Assembly: GCA_025451075.1 (NCBI GenBank)
Contig: JANWLA010000025.1
Location: 17,193-81,192, forward strand
Direction of reading: 5' to 3'
Source: Nitrosotalea sp.
GTDB lineage: Archaea > Thermoproteota > Nitrososphaeria > Nitrososphaerales > Nitrosopumilaceae
DNA length: 64,000 nucleotides
Shown: piece after piece, positions 18,582 through 28,613 of the stretch
How positions within the stretch are numbered: the stretch's first letter is position 1
Layout: every line of letters starts with the position of its first letter
The notes under the pieces: generated by a model
Database searches by the model: none
What the model saw: only the letters and a program-made list of their open reading frames with translations
Told to the model about the DNA's origin: nothing
Program-made: the position numbers and the translations under genes

Positions 18582-20000
18582 ATGTTTAAGAAAACAACCC
18601 ACACAAAACTGATTGTCATAGCTTCCCTTTTGCCAATCATATCGTTTGGAACAGTTGGCGTTATTTCATACTATGAGATAAACAGCTTTATCGACGATGA
18701 AAATTGGGTCAGGCACACTCACCAAGTCATTGAACAGTCAGATGCAATAGAAAAAACCATGTTGGATATTGAGACTGGCTCAAGAGGATATGCAATAACT
18801 GGCAACCCAATATCTTTAGCACCGTACACTTCAGGCATATCACAAATTACATCACAGCTTGATTCAATTCGCACACTGACTACAGACAATCCAATACAGC
18901 AGGCAAACATTCAAAAATTAATTCCTCTAGTTGAAGAAAAAATATCATTTAGCAACAAGACAATTGCTTTGCAAAATAATACCGGTAAAGATGCCGGAGT
19001 ACAAAATGTTGCAACACTTGAAGGCACGCGCTTGATGGACAACATACGACAGGTAATAGGTGACATGAAAAATGAAGAAAATACTTTACTAGAACAAAGA
19101 GCAAGTGTATCTCAGGCGTCTGCCCAAAATACATCCAATACAATAATTGCAGGAACTGCAATTGCAATCCTGATTACCATGATCTCTACCATCGCAATAT
19201 ACAAAAAGATGCAGCAAAGAGACCAGATTGAAAAGGTAAACATCGAACTACACTTTGAAACAGAAAAGCTAAAGGAGCGAGATAATGCCAAGGCAGAACT
19301 TTCTGCAATGGTATCACACGAGCTAAAGACGCCGCTTGTTACAATAAGTGGATATGCAGAAATGCTCAAAGACGAAGCGGTGCTTGGGGCGCTAAACAAG
19401 GAGCAAATACATGCAGTGGATACAATTAGTTCCCAGACAGTCAAGCTTGAGAGGCTCATCAGTGATATAATGGACGCACAAAAGATGGACCTTAAAAAAA
19501 TGAAGTTCAACAAGAGGGACTTTGCAATTGATGACCTCATGGATGAGCAAATACAGATCCACTCAAAATTGATGGATGAAAAAAAGGTGCGTTTTACAAA
19601 CTCTACAAAGGAAAAATTGAAAATAAAAAGCGACCCTGACAGGCTAAACCAGGTGTTTGCAAATCTTATCAAAAACGCAGTCGACTTTGTACCTCCAAGT
19701 GGTGGTACAATAGAAATCAACGCTGCAAGAAAGAACGGGGATGTTGTGTTTTATGTCAAGGACAATGGCAACGGAATCCCCCAAGAAAAGCAAGATGGAC
19801 TGTTCAAGAAATTTTACCAGATAGACACGTCTTTGAAAAGAAGCCATGGTGGAACTGGCCTTGGCCTTGTAATCTGCAAGGGAATAGTGGAGGCTTTGGG
19901 GGGAACCATCTGGCTTGAAAGCCAGGTTGGTAAAGGCACCACCTTTTGGTTTAGAATTCCAAACAATGGATCTGCAAACCATGATCTAACCGAGGTGTGA
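18582..20000 (+). CDS. CHASE3-domain sensor histidine kinase
   Basis: Two TMs flanking DIETGSRGYAITGN (CHASE3); SHELKTPLVTISGYAE; NLIKNAVDF; GNGIPQEKQDGLF; GGTGLGLVICKGIVEALGG. Confidence 0.9.
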   Translation: MFKKTTHTKLIVIASLLPIISFGTVGVISYYEINSFIDDENWVRHTHQVIEQSDAIEKTMLDIETGSRGYAITGNPISLAPYTSGISQITSQLDSIRTLTTDNPIQQANIQKLIPLVEEKISFSNKTIALQNNTGKDAGVQNVATLEGTRLMDNIRQVIGDMKNEENTLLEQRASVSQASAQNTSNTIIAGTAIAILITMISTIAIYKKMQQRDQIEKVNIELHFETEKLKERDNAKAELSAMVSHELKTPLVTISGYAEMLKDEAVLGALNKEQIHAVDTISSQTVKLERLISDIMDAQKMDLKKMKFNKRDFAIDDLMDEQIQIHSKLMDEKKVRFTNSTKEKLKIKSDPDRLNQVFANLIKNAVDFVPPSGGTIEINAARKNGDVVFYVKDNGNGIPQEKQDGLFKKFYQIDTSLKRSHGGTGLGLVICKGIVEALGGTIWLESQVGKGTTFWFRIPNNGSANHDLTEV

Positions 20001-20124
20001 TGCCATCAAGAAGAGTCTTGGTACTGCAAAAAAACAAAAAAAGAATAAAAAACTAGATGAAGAAATATCCCACAGACTAAATGAATTAGAACAGCAGACA
20101 ATAATTTTATCCGGAACAAACAAG

Positions 20125-21372
20125 TTGCTTGAAGAAATGATGAATGATTTTGAGGTGGAAAGCACACAGCAACTCAAAAATGAGATTCACAAAGTCAGAG
20201 TAATGGAACAAAGATATCATAGCTTGTATGATGGCTCGCCCATATTGTTTCGTACCATTGATCTAAAGGGAATAATAATGGATTGCAATGTGTTCTATGC
20301 AGACAGCCTTGGATATGCAAAAAAAGAGATAATCGGAAAATCCATTTTTGATCATACTGCAAAACAAAGCATTGCCACATTAAAGAAATCTTTTCAACAA
20401 TGGAAAAAAATAGGCATTGTCAAAGGCAAGGAGATTTGGATGCAACGAAAAAATGGCACAACATTTCCTACACTGCTCAGTGCAACTAATTTATTTGATA
20501 ATGAAGGTAAGCGAATTGGCAGTAATACTGCACTACGAGATATAACGGAAATCCATGAGGCAAGAAAGAAGCTCAAAGCACATGAATCACAAATGAAAGA
20601 ACAGCTAGTCCAGCTAAAAAAACTAGGTGCACTCAAAGATGATTTTTTGACAATGATAACCCATGAGCTAAAAACACCGCTTGTTCCAATAATGAGTTAT
20701 GTGGATATCATGTTGTCAGAAACATTTGGAGCATTAAATGAAGAACAAAAAAAGAGGCTTGAGATAATCCGAACCAGCACTCGATCGCTTTTAAAATTAA
20801 TTTCTGATATTTTAGATAGTCAAAAAATTGAACTCGGTCAGCTGGTATTGAACAAAGATGTGTATGACTTGGGTACCATAATACGTGATGTTGTTGACAA
20901 GATAAAACCTGATGCAGACAAGAACAATATTGAATTGACTGTTGATTTAAAAAAACAAGTTATGGTATTATGCGATGATTCTAGGATGGACCAAGTCTTA
21001 TCAAACTTGATCCTCAACAGCCTGGATTTTTGTCCAAAACAAAATGGGAAAATAAGCCTAAGGCTAGACTCTAAAGGCAATGACGCGCATATTGTTGTAA
21101 AAGACAATGGCATTGGCATAGTAAAGAAAAGCATTGGCAAAATCTTTGTAAAATTCTACCAAGTAGACGCCAGACTGACTAGGGAACATGGAGGCACAGG
21201 GATGGGACTGGCAGTATGCAAAGGGATAGTGGAAGGGCATGGGGGAAAAATATGGGCAGAGTCTGAAGGGCGCGGAAAAGGTGTGGAAATTCATGTCTTG
21301 TTACCTCTGGCACACAAGTCCTATATCTTTACACCAAAGGACAAGCCAGATGGATCTGTATCTGAAAAATAA
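20125..21372 (+). CDS. PAS-domain histidine kinase
   Basis: PAS RYHSLYDGSPILFRTIDLKGIIMDCN...; THELKTPLVPIMSY; GGTGMGLAVCKGIVEGHGGKIW. TTG start; frame is open further upstream. Confidence 0.9.
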   Translation: MLEEMMNDFEVESTQQLKNEIHKVRVMEQRYHSLYDGSPILFRTIDLKGIIMDCNVFYADSLGYAKKEIIGKSIFDHTAKQSIATLKKSFQQWKKIGIVKGKEIWMQRKNGTTFPTLLSATNLFDNEGKRIGSNTALRDITEIHEARKKLKAHESQMKEQLVQLKKLGALKDDFLTMITHELKTPLVPIMSYVDIMLSETFGALNEEQKKRLEIIRTSTRSLLKLISDILDSQKIELGQLVLNKDVYDLGTIIRDVVDKIKPDADKNNIELTVDLKKQVMVLCDDSRMDQVLSNLILNSLDFCPKQNGKISLRLDSKGNDAHIVVKDNGIGIVKKSIGKIFVKFYQVDARLTREHGGTGMGLAVCKGIVEGHGGKIWAESEGRGKGVEIHVLLPLAHKSYIFTPKDKPDGSVSEK

Positions 21373-21397
21373 AAAGCGATCAATTACCTCCGAATTA

Positions 21398-21424
21398 AAA
21401 TAAATTCCAATTTGGAATTTATTT
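21398..21424. repeat. 27-bp near-perfect palindrome (13-bp arms, 1-nt centre)
   Basis: AAATAAATTCCAA-T-TTGGAATTTATTT just downstream of the PAS kinase gene. Confidence 0.85.
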
Positions 21425-21521
21425 GCAGAGAAATATTCCACACTTGATATTAACAAATGGTATGATATCATATCTAGGTAGACATGTATAGGATCTGCAT
21501 CAAATCTAGGATCGCTCTTTC

Positions 21522-21752
21522 TTGAAACTACATACAAAGTATTTTCAAGAAAAATTAGGCAAGCTCCCTGCTGAGCAGCTGTGGGTTATAATTGAAGAGT
21601 TGATAGAGCCACATCCTAACTCATTTGACAAAAAATCCATGAAGTACGATGAGGTGCTTGAGCTTGCAGTTGTGCTAAAGTCATCTGATGAGATATTCAA
21701 GAACCTAGAGCAGATTGCCATCATGAAAAACGAACTTGATAATATAAAATAA
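21522..21752 (+). CDS. Small hypothetical protein
   Basis: 76-aa ORF with helical character, TTG start. Confidence 0.45.
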   Translation: MKLHTKYFQEKLGKLPAEQLWVIIEELIEPHPNSFDKKSMKYDEVLELAVVLKSSDEIFKNLEQIAIMKNELDNIK

Positions 21753-21825
21753 CAAACTGTATCTAGTACCGCACAAATTCCTGCCCTGGTTAAGTCTATC
21801 GATAAATTCTCTCACACGATTTATA

Positions 21826-23295
21826 ATGAAATCACATCAAATTAAAAATAACATGACTATAACCGGTAAAGAATCTGATCCTAAAGTATCGTCTTCTGCA
21901 TGGCTTTCCCTTGCCATAGTCAGCGGTCTTGCACTTGTTACAATGTACGGCGAGACAATGGTCTTGCCTGCAATTCCGAATTTCATCAGAGACTTTACCA
22001 TATCATATAACGTATCATCGTGGATCTTGTCATCATACCTTATTGCAGGCGCTGTAATGACTCCAATTGCAGGCAAGCTCTCAGATGTCTATGGAAAAAA
22101 GAAGGTGTTGCTAGTTGTGATGATGATATATTCTGCAGGAATCCTGGCAGGAGGATTTTCAAACTCGTTTGATACCATGATACTTGCACGAATTGCACAA
22201 GGTGTGGGAATATCCATGTTCCCAATAGCGTTTGGTATTGTGCGTGATATATTCCCAGTAAAAAAACTTGCAATCGCACAAGGAATTTTTACATCAACAT
22301 TTTTTGGAGGCTCTGTTGTGGGGCTGATAGTTGGTGCAAGAATAATTGCAAGCTATGGATGGCATTTTACATTCTTCTCTGTATTTCCAGTTGCAATCAT
22401 TTTGGCAGTTGTCATGTCAAAGTTTATCCGTATCCCAAAATCAGAAGCTTACGAGCAACCGCCAGGCCTTGATATACCTGGTGCAATCACGCTCTCTGTT
22501 ACTGTAATTTTATTCCTGATGGGTGTATCATACCTGCAGGAAATTAGCCATGGAAATCTAGATTCTATCCTATTTTTTGCGGGAGCTACAGCATCTATTG
22601 TAGCATTTGTCATGGCAGAAAAAAGAACATCTCATCCACTAGTTGATTTCAAGGTTCTTGCAAATAAAATACTCTTGCCAACAAATGTCATACTCATGAT
22701 AGTTGGGATATCAACATTCATGGTATACCAAACAATTCCGATTCTAATCCAGAGCCCACAACCGCTTGGATTTGGGGGTGATGCTATATCTACTGCAAAC
22801 GTCCAGCTGCCGTTTATGATAATATCGCTTATTGTTTCAGCAGCATCAGGGTTTATCGTGTCAAAGGTAGGAAATTTCAGGCTCACTGCACTTGGGACTA
22901 TTGTATGTACAGTAGGATTTTTTGCACTGGTGACATTCCACTCTACAGAATTCATGATATCTGCCGCACTTGGAATAATATCAGTAGGATTGTCGTTTGC
23001 ATTTGTTGGCGGATTTAATATAATACTGGTGTCATCCCCGCAAAAAATGGAAGGAATATCGCTTGGCATGTCAGTTCTGCTTATTCTAGTTGGCCAGTCC
23101 GTTGGACCATCAGTTGCTGGAATGTTCCAGCAAATGTACCGCCAGACAATTCCAACCATACCTGGAGCCTTTCCGTCTGCGTTATCATACATGCAAATAT
23201 TTTCATGCTCTGTGATTCTCTCGCTTGTTTCAGTTGCACTGGTTGTTGTTTTAAAAAATAATATAAAAGCACAGAAAAATAATATTGCAAGCTGA
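21826..23295 (+). CDS. MFS transporter, EmrB/QacA (DHA2)-like
   Basis: ILSSYLIAGAVMTPIAGKLSDVYGKKKVLL; many TM segments. Confidence 0.9.
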   Translation: MKSHQIKNNMTITGKESDPKVSSSAWLSLAIVSGLALVTMYGETMVLPAIPNFIRDFTISYNVSSWILSSYLIAGAVMTPIAGKLSDVYGKKKVLLVVMMIYSAGILAGGFSNSFDTMILARIAQGVGISMFPIAFGIVRDIFPVKKLAIAQGIFTSTFFGGSVVGLIVGARIIASYGWHFTFFSVFPVAIILAVVMSKFIRIPKSEAYEQPPGLDIPGAITLSVTVILFLMGVSYLQEISHGNLDSILFFAGATASIVAFVMAEKRTSHPLVDFKVLANKILLPTNVILMIVGISTFMVYQTIPILIQSPQPLGFGGDAISTANVQLPFMIISLIVSAASGFIVSKVGNFRLTALGTIVCTVGFFALVTFHSTEFMISAALGIISVGLSFAFVGGFNIILVSSPQKMEGISLGMSVLLILVGQSVGPSVAGMFQQMYRQTIPTIPGAFPSALSYMQIFSCSVILSLVSVALVVVLKNNIKAQKNNIAS

Positions 23296-23302
23296 AAAAA
23301 AC

Positions 23303-23644
23303 ATGAAACTTGAAATCATAAACGACTTGCTGCAAATCAAATTCACCACTACAGAAAAGATCTTGGCAATACATGGCTCGATGCAAGTTCCACTTTCTCA
23401 TATTGTCCAAGCCACAGGGATGCTTTTAGAGCCAACATGGATGCAGATAAGAATGCCTGGAACAAACCTTCCTGGAATAATCAAGGCTGGAACATATTAC
23501 ACCAACAGGGGCAAAGAGTTTTGGTACCTCACACGAGGAAACGAAGTTCTCAGACTAGAACTCAAGGGCCAATCCTATGATAGAATCATACTTGGGGTAA
23601 AGGACAGTTCATTTTGGACAAGCAGGCTTGGAATAAAAAAATAA
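23303..23644 (+). CDS. PH-like domain protein
   Basis: MKLEIINDLLQIKFTTTEKILAIHGSMQVPLSHIVQA...GKEFWYLTRGNEVLRLELKGQSYDRIILGVKD; start moved from 23285 to ATG 23303. Confidence 0.6.
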   Translation: MKLEIINDLLQIKFTTTEKILAIHGSMQVPLSHIVQATGMLLEPTWMQIRMPGTNLPGIIKAGTYYTNRGKEFWYLTRGNEVLRLELKGQSYDRIILGVKDSSFWTSRLGIKK

Positions 23645-23666
23645 AAAAAATTGTAGATTGCAAAAA

Positions 23667-23918
23667 TTATTGGTGATAATCGCTGCCAAGGTATGCGCCA
23701 GAGTTCATGTCAGTTGACGGTACGCTACTATTTGTATTCGTACATCCTGTCTGAAATGAATAGCAGTTAGTTGTGCTGGGTGGGACATGTGATGCGTCAC
23801 TTACTCCTGTGTATGTACCAGGTGTTTCCCATCCCGATGCTGACAGCATTCCAATCGCTATGACAAGCGTGCCACCGACACTTGCAGCCAAGATGATTAG
23901 AAGTGTTTGTTTTACCAT
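23667..23918 (-). CDS. Small exported protein
   Basis: MVKQTLLIILAASVGGTLVIAIGML signal/anchor. Confidence 0.55.
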   Translation of the reverse strand: MVKQTLLIILAASVGGTLVIAIGMLSASGWETPGTYTGVSDASHVPPSTTNCYSFQTGCTNTNSSVPSTDMNSGAYLGSDYHQ

Positions 23919-24058
23919 TATACTTGGTACGCGCTTTTTTCATTTAACCATTACTAAACGATGTTCTTTGGGACAAATGACACTACGCACCACAACATTT
24001 GGGTTGCTAGACTGCAAACTAGAATATCTTCATATCCTGAGATTTTTTTGATTGAACC

Positions 24059-24844
24059 GTGGATGTAAAAATAGGATGCACAGGCTGGAGCTACAAAGGA
24101 TGGATTGGCCCATTATACCCAAAAACAATGCCAAGCACAGACTATCTCAAACACTATGCCAAAACATTTGACATTACAGAAATAAACTCGACATTTTACA
24201 AAATCCCTCTGCCGTATACTACAAAGAAGTGGTTTGACAATACACAAGAAAATTTCATCTTTACTGCAAAGCTACCAAAGCAGATAACTCATGATGCAAG
24301 ACTGAGGCCTGGTCCATACCTTGACCAGTTTCTAGGTTCCATCAAGCCTCTTGGTTCTAAAATGAAGATACTAGTTATCCAGTTTCCACCATCGCTTTCA
24401 TTTGAAGAGGCAGAAAAAAACTTGGATAAAATGGTAAACCACCTTCCAGAAAATTACAGATATGCTATAGAGGGAAGGCACCCATCGTGGTTTACTGAAT
24501 CCTCATACCGATTTCTCTCGGACAGAAAACTCTGTCTTGTGTGGAATGAGGTCCAAGGCGTGCTAAATCCTGCTCATGCCACAACAGACTTTGTCTATCT
24601 TAGATTAATTGGTGACCGCTCAATTCCAGAAGAAAAGTTTGGAACAATACAAAAGGATCAAAAAGAATCAATAAATAAATGGGTCCAAAGACTTGACGAG
24701 ATAAAAAATAAAGTATCCCTTGCAGTTGTAATGGCAAACAACCACTTTGAGGGATTCTCTCCGCACACTGCAAACAAGCTCAGGCTTGCACTGGACCTCG
24801 GAGAAATAACATGGTATGGCAAAGACCAAGTGAAACTGTTTTAA
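24059..24844 (+). CDS. DUF72 (YecE-like) protein
   Basis: VKIGCTGWSYKGWIGPLYPKTMPSTDYLKHYAKTFDITEINSTFYKIP; GTG start. Confidence 0.9.
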   Translation: MDVKIGCTGWSYKGWIGPLYPKTMPSTDYLKHYAKTFDITEINSTFYKIPLPYTTKKWFDNTQENFIFTAKLPKQITHDARLRPGPYLDQFLGSIKPLGSKMKILVIQFPPSLSFEEAEKNLDKMVNHLPENYRYAIEGRHPSWFTESSYRFLSDRKLCLVWNEVQGVLNPAHATTDFVYLRLIGDRSIPEEKFGTIQKDQKESINKWVQRLDEIKNKVSLAVVMANNHFEGFSPHTANKLRLALDLGEITWYGKDQVKLF

Positions 24845-24940
24845 TTTTCATGTTATTTCTCCAAGTGTGATTATACCGTTAGACAAACTTGTCTTTCAAA
24901 CTAGAAACAAACTGTACCAGCATCTTGGCTAGTTTGAGAA

Positions 24941-25315
24941 TCAAGTAGGCACTGCCTCCAGGACAAGATCATTTACTGCACGAATTACCGTGTCTATCTC
25001 CATTGGCTTGTAGAATATGGCTGAGGGTTTTAGCACATGTAGTTTGTTCATTGAATCTTGCGTAGTGTCTCCTGTGATAACAATTACACTTGCATCATGG
25101 TTTACCTTTCGTATGTGTTCTAGTGCGTATATTCCGTCATATTCTGGCATCATTACATCCAAAAACACAACGTCTGGCCCAAGTTTTTTGTACAACTCTA
25201 CTGCCTCAAGCCCATTGTATCCCTTACCAATTACTTCGATCTCGTTTATCTCCAATAATTCCGTCATGACATCAATTGTATCAATGTCATCATCTACTAC
25301 GATTGCAGTTCTCAT
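24941..25315 (-). CDS. Single-domain response regulator
   Basis: AIVVDDDIDT...VVFLDVMMPEYDGIYAL...ITGD...FYKPM. Confidence 0.9.
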   Translation of the reverse strand: MRTAIVVDDDIDTIDVMTELLEINEIEVIGKGYNGLEAVELYKKLGPDVVFLDVMMPEYDGIYALEHIRKVNHDASVIVITGDTTQDSMNKLHVLKPSAIFYKPMEIDTVIRAVNDLVLEAVPT

Positions 25316-25400
25316 GTATGATATATCTCACACTTGTACGTATTTACAAATTACACATGCTAATTATGTAATTTACATACCTGTAATGGTATCTCACAAG

Positions 25401-25622
25401 TCACATTATTTTTGATTCAATTCTGGATGTTTTCTCTGTATTTCCAATCTTGCATCTTGGCATGTGAATTTTTTTCAAATGGCGGCTGCAGCACTTGGAA
25501 CCACATGTGGGGCACTTCCATACTGCCTCATTGTCACAAATGTAGCACGTTTCCATGTACTGGATTGTTGCCTTGCCTATTTTGAATTTTGCGCCAAGAA
25601 TTCCATATCCTACGTGTTCCAT
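25401..25622 (-). CDS. Small zinc-finger protein (HIT/AN1-like Cys/His pattern)
   Basis: CYICDNEAVWKCPTCGSKCCSRHLKKIHMPRC. Confidence 0.65.
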   Translation of the reverse strand: MEHVGYGILGAKFKIGKATIQYMETCYICDNEAVWKCPTCGSKCCSRHLKKIHMPRCKIGNTEKTSRIESKIM

Positions 25623-25862
25623 GTTCTTTGATGGATAAAAAAATAATCCCAGCCTGTGGAAGAAACTATCTTATCTAAATTTGTTCTATGGATCTTTCGA
25701 TCTCACCATAATTTGCAAAGCGATCTATAAGATCAAGTAGCACAATGAGATCTATTCACAGAATAAACAAATTGTAAAAATACTTACTCTCTTGTATGAG
25801 AAAAACTGACAATAGATGCAAGGTCGGTAAACTACGATCCGCACAAGTGAGCACTGGGTAAA

Positions 25863-26159
25863 ATGGCGGCATCACAAATCTTTACCCATGATACAATGAT
25901 GAGGGATCTGATTGGAGTGCATGTGGAAAAAACTCTGCTCAATAGAGACATGGAAACTTATGAGAAAGTAGTACAGGTGCTCAATGCAGGAAAAATCACA
26001 TTTTCTGATTGCTATGAATATCCGGCAATCCTAAATGCGATCCTAAGACAATCCTGTGGACAAGACCACAAAACTGTAGTGCAGGAAATAAAAAGCAAGT
26101 TACACGACTTTGAAGAACAAAAAGGCGTGGCTCGATTCATGGAAATTTTGAGCCTATGA
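25863..26159 (+). CDS. Hypothetical protein
   Basis: 98-aa ORF. Confidence 0.5.
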   Translation: MAASQIFTHDTMMRDLIGVHVEKTLLNRDMETYEKVVQVLNAGKITFSDCYEYPAILNAILRQSCGQDHKTVVQEIKSKLHDFEEQKGVARFMEILSL

Positions 26160-26254
26160 AAAACATGGTACACGTTTCTTCATGTGCCATGCCTGTATCC
26201 ACAATACAAAATCTAGAGAAATTCCTCTGATCTTGTATTATCTTGTATACAGAT

Positions 26255-26602
26255 TTACAGTCTATCATGCATCACCTTGAAATCCTTGGCAATCCTGTAT
26301 GCCATGTTCTGAAGCTTGGTCACCTGGACTATGTTTGAGCTTCCCTGGCCAATCTGTCTCATTATTGTCATGCACTTGTGGATCCTGTTGTGGTCTCCGA
26401 GGTTGTCTTTTTCTGACCACATGTCAAAACAGTCGTCAAATTCTAGACAAAACCTCAGGATGAACTCATGCCAGTTGCTAAATTTTGTAGAATATCCAAT
26501 GGCGCTTGCAAGCTCATGGAACTCGTTGCTTCTATCCATTAAGAGCATGTCAAGTGATCTTTTTGTCTTGGAATCGATTTGATATACTCCAGTTGATGTC
26601 AT
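26255..26602 (-). CDS. Hypothetical helical protein
   Basis: 115-aa ORF. Confidence 0.5.
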   Translation of the reverse strand: MTSTGVYQIDSKTKRSLDMLLMDRSNEFHELASAIGYSTKFSNWHEFILRFCLEFDDCFDMWSEKDNLGDHNRIHKCMTIMRQIGQGSSNIVQVTKLQNMAYRIAKDFKVMHDRL

Positions 26603-26720
26603 GCAGTATGGTACATCCTGAAAATATTAAGCACTAGGAATACACTGCAATCATGTGCAACAGGTTTTTGCTAGTTGCAAAAGTAAAATTATTTTTTGAT
26701 GTGTGATTCTCTGCAGAAAA

Positions 26721-27296
26721 TTACCATCCGCGCTGGGCTAGTATCTGTGCAACTTGTGGGTATACACATGCTGGAGAGTCATCCTCTGCCTTGATTATCA
26801 GAGTAAAGCCTTGCTTGCATTGCACATCTTTTGCCTGCACTCCTGACTTGACTTGTTCAAGTGGAGGCAGTACATTTGTAACATTAGTTGGTATCGGTGG
26901 ACCTGATGACACACTGGCATTTTCTTGTGGACTGGAATAGTTCAGTGGATTGGCCAAGTCTTCAGGTGCCCTGGTCATGTTGTCTTCTTGTATTGTATCT
27001 CCAGCAGCGGGATTCAAGTTTTGCATATCAGTAGAGTTATCCATTGGATTTGGAATCATGCTTGGATCAGTAGAGTTGTCTTCTGGAATTGGTCCAGTAT
27101 TTGGATCAGTATAGTTGCCTTCAGGGATTGGACCAAGATTGGAATCATCAGGTGTTTGTGCAAATACGCTAAATTTTGACTGCAAATCAAATGCATTAAA
27201 AGATAAAACAAGAATTACTGTAATGCTCAAAATAAGTATCGGAGATACTAGTTTGTGCTTCATCTTACATCCTGTATAATTTGCCAACGGTATCAA
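26721..27296 (-). CDS. Exported protein with PIP(E/M)(G/D)N(Y/S)TDP repeats and 'SPACV...RGW' module
   Basis: N-terminal TM; GPIPEGNYTDPNTGPIPEDNSTDPSMIPNPMDNSTD; PPLEQVKSGVQAKDVQCKQGFTLIIKAEDDSPACVYPQVAQILAQRGW at the C-terminus. Confidence 0.7.
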   Translation of the reverse strand: MIPLANYTGCKMKHKLVSPILILSITVILVLSFNAFDLQSKFSVFAQTPDDSNLGPIPEGNYTDPNTGPIPEDNSTDPSMIPNPMDNSTDMQNLNPAAGDTIQEDNMTRAPEDLANPLNYSSPQENASVSSGPPIPTNVTNVLPPLEQVKSGVQAKDVQCKQGFTLIIKAEDDSPACVYPQVAQILAQRGW

Positions 27297-27420
27297 ATAC
27301 TTAAGAATTACTGATGAAACATACTTGCAAATATGATGTCTATAGTATTCGTGTATTACACCGTAAGATAATTGCGCGGGACAAGCATAGGAAATAAAAC
27401 TTTCTCCTTAATCTCACGGT

Positions 27421-27440
27421 ACTTTGTTAATTGACAAAGT
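27421..27440. promoter_or_regulatory. Perfect inverted repeat upstream of the Ala-rich repeat protein gene
   Basis: ACTTTGT-TAATTG-ACAAAGT ending 15 nt before ATG 27456. Confidence 0.5.
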
Positions 27441-27455
27441 TCCGCAATTGATTAT

Positions 27456-28496
27456 ATGTCCAGCACACAACACATGGCAAGAAATAACATGAATACCACA
27501 AAAGCGACAAAATCATCTTTGACAAAAAAGACTACAGTATTTGCAATAACTGCTGTACTGTTTGTATCAGTCTTTGGAGGCAATTTGATGACTTTGCAGG
27601 CAATGGCTGACAGTGGAAACGGCACAAGTTCCAATACAAGTTCGCATACTTCTGCATCTAGTGCGCAAGCTGCAAGACAAGTCTTAAGACAAACATTGCA
27701 GACAGATGCAATAACATACAAACAAGCTGTACAAAATGCAGATCTTGCATACAAGCAAACATCTCAATCTGCACAGCTTGCACATACGCAGGCAGTTCAG
27801 GATGCAAACACTGCATACAACCAAGCAGTCCAACAAGCACGCTCTGCATACAATACTGCAATTAGCGGTGCACATGGAAACCCAACTGTAATTGGTCCTG
27901 CCATGGCAACAAGAGACCAGGCAATAGCAACAGCACAGACTACAAAAATAAATGCAGTTGTATCAGCTGATGTTACTCGCGACAAGGCAGTAGATGAAGC
28001 ATGGTTAACACACCAGACTACAGTCTATGGTTCCCTTGCAACACGTGATGGCGCAGATGGAACAGCACAAAGCACATTTTACACCACAATTGGTAATGCC
28101 ACACTTGCAACCCGTTCCCAGACAATAGGTCAGGCACATGTAACTGCAGACAATTCAATTTCACAGGCAAGACAGACAAGAATCACAGCAGTTGAAACTG
28201 CTGATGTAGCAAAAGACCAAGCAATTGGTACTGCACAGACTACATACATCACTGCAGAAGTTACTGCTCACGTTGCACTTGACAATGCATATACCAAGGA
28301 CAGCAAGGCTTGGAATACTGCACTCCAGTCCTATTGGAACTCTTTAGCTCCACTAGCACAAACACAAGATGGAGCAATTGCAACTGCCAACGCAAACCAC
28401 GTATCTGCTGTTGGTACAGCTGATTCTACAAGAGACCTGGCAATTGATCAGGCATATGCCACAATGTACGGTTCTATCTCGGCAGCTTATTCCTAA
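27456..28496 (+). CDS. Exported Ala/Thr/Gln-rich repeat (helical) surface protein
   Basis: N-terminal TM; repeats such as AYNQAVQQARSAYNTAI, ATRDQAIATAQTT, VAKDQAIGTAQTT. Confidence 0.65.
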   Translation: MSSTQHMARNNMNTTKATKSSLTKKTTVFAITAVLFVSVFGGNLMTLQAMADSGNGTSSNTSSHTSASSAQAARQVLRQTLQTDAITYKQAVQNADLAYKQTSQSAQLAHTQAVQDANTAYNQAVQQARSAYNTAISGAHGNPTVIGPAMATRDQAIATAQTTKINAVVSADVTRDKAVDEAWLTHQTTVYGSLATRDGADGTAQSTFYTTIGNATLATRSQTIGQAHVTADNSISQARQTRITAVETADVAKDQAIGTAQTTYITAEVTAHVALDNAYTKDSKAWNTALQSYWNSLAPLAQTQDGAIATANANHVSAVGTADSTRDLAIDQAYATMYGSISAAYS

Positions 28497-28613
28497 GCCG
28501 TATAGACCAATCCTTATTTTTATTTTAAATTAAAAAAAATCTCAAGATGTTATAATAAAAAATGCATGATGATTCATGAATAAAAAAATAAAAAAGATTT
28601 GGGGGTGTGTACA

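Noticed and set aside
19112-19720. 202-aa minus-strand ORF opposite the CHASE3 kinase
   Set aside because: Ser/Ile/Phe-rich shadow frame of a certain kinase gene
22632-23192. 186-aa minus-strand ORF opposite the MFS transporter
   Set aside because: Antisense shadow of a well-supported gene; composition lacks recognisable motifs
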